DNA of 23,751 nt from positions 1 through 23,751 of IMG/VR virus record IMGVR_UViG_3300037114_000274; one strand, 5' to 3'. The notes beneath the pieces were generated by a model, which saw nothing but the letters and a program-made list of their open reading frames with translations, did no database searches and was not told the DNA's origin. Positions 23,277-23,751 of this stretch are shown piece after piece. The first letter of the stretch is position 1, and the number at the start of each line of letters is the position of its first letter. The DNA comes from a virus. The position numbers and the translations under genes were made by a program.

Positions 23277-23751
23277 GCAGGCACATCGAATTGAAGCGGC
23301 GGCCCCGCGTTTCGCTTTCAGCAAAGACATTTTGTACTTGATACCGATATTGGGAACGGCTCTCGCATTTATTTACGACGTCGGATTTTTCGGCGGTATT
23401 GGGATAATTTTTTTCACAATGTTCTCTATTAACGAACACATCGTTTTCGCGCTCGAAGTCTTTCCTTTGGCTCTTCTCTTCGCGATCTTTATGGGGTGGC
23501 TTATCCAAGGCCGAATTGATGAACATGCACTACAAATGATTTCAAGTCGTGATGTGGCACATCAAGTGACTGTGGTGATTTGTACGCTCGCTCTTTTTGC
23601 TCCGGTTGCTTATTTTTTGATTTTTGTTGTTCATTTTATTGGAAGCGTAGTCGGTATAGTGGCTTTAAGTACGGTGATAATTTTGTCCCGTCGCGTGGAA
23701 GCCATTATTGGCCGCACAGCAATGTTTTTCTTTGCGACCATAATTATTACG
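23260..23751 (+). CDS. Membrane protein, apparently fused to the start of a terminase large subunit; runs off the end
   Basis: An ATG at 23260 opens a frame of 164 codons to the window end without a stop. The first ~15 residues, MAEDLEQAHRIEAAA, look like the start of phage terminase large subunits of the GpA type. The rest (PRFAFSKDILYLIPILGTALAF...) is unrelated: AT-rich coding with hydrophobic segments at about 26-38, 42-54, 63-81, 101-126 and 127-142. The composition changes sharply near 23305, so a recombination joint is likely. The membrane protein may have its own, unseen start inside. Function is unknown. Confidence 0.55.
   Translation, partial: MAEDLEQAHRIEAAAPRFAFSKDILYLIPILGTALAFIYDVGFFGGIGIIFFTMFSINEHIVFALEVFPLALLFAIFMGWLIQGRIDEHALQMISSRDVAHQVTVVICTLALFAPVAYFLIFVVHFIGSVVGIVALSTVIILSRRVEAIIGRTAMFFFATIIIT

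Noticed and set aside
1-23751. CRISPR array
   Set aside because: No regularly spaced repeats of 25-40 bp were seen; the repeats present are dispersed, paired or short tandem copies.

Overview
The window looks like an accessory region (genomic island) in a GC-rich alphaproteobacterium, most likely in or near the Bradyrhizobium/Nitrobacter/Rhodopseudomonas group. This rests on GC-rich codon use in the core genes, the style of the integrase and its small upstream partner, and decayed dispersed repeats of a kind I associate with that group. The group assignment is inference; no rRNA or core marker is present apart from a tRNA.

Layout. Bases 1-66 are the 3' part of a tRNA-Tyr gene. A tyrosine recombinase (integrase, minus strand) sits just downstream, the usual arrangement of an element integrated at the 3' end of a tRNA; no second copy of the tRNA end is visible, so the far boundary is probably outside the window. 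Next come a probable HUH (rolling-circle type) replication or relaxase-like protein, an AT-richer and tightly packed three-gene operon of unknown function (5432 to 3200, minus strand), and a two-gene pair of an RNxxAH (HEPN-like) protein and an ASCH-like protein (6420 to 5724, minus strand).

The middle of the window (7412-13014) is a complete type I restriction-modification operon, hsdR-hsdM-hsdS, on the plus strand. It is followed by a small secreted protein and a large, broken gene for a secreted modular glycoside hydrolase (14205-18072). That gene carries an in-frame amber codon and a 299-bp MITE-like insertion with about 25-bp terminal inverted repeats and an 8-bp target duplication; removing the insertion plus one duplication restores the reading frame exactly. 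The R-M and hydrolase block is framed by two direct copies of a ~120-bp sequence (7005-7128 and 18251-18372) containing a short possible ORF.

The right part is phage- and mobile-element-like: a serine recombinase with a strong promoter embedded in a 32-bp palindrome, overlapping a probable phage small-terminase/HTH gene; an isolated DUF120-type (archaeal CTP-dependent riboflavin kinase-like) gene; a Doc/Fic toxin with its antitoxin; two overlapping genes of unknown function, one a membrane protein; and a remnant of a phage terminase small-subunit gene whose neighbouring large-subunit start appears fused to a membrane-protein sequence running off the end of the window.

Taken together this is a mosaic defence and mobile-element island: integration and recombination enzymes, a restriction system, a toxin-antitoxin pair, and several uncharacterised small operons that are the best candidates for new systems.
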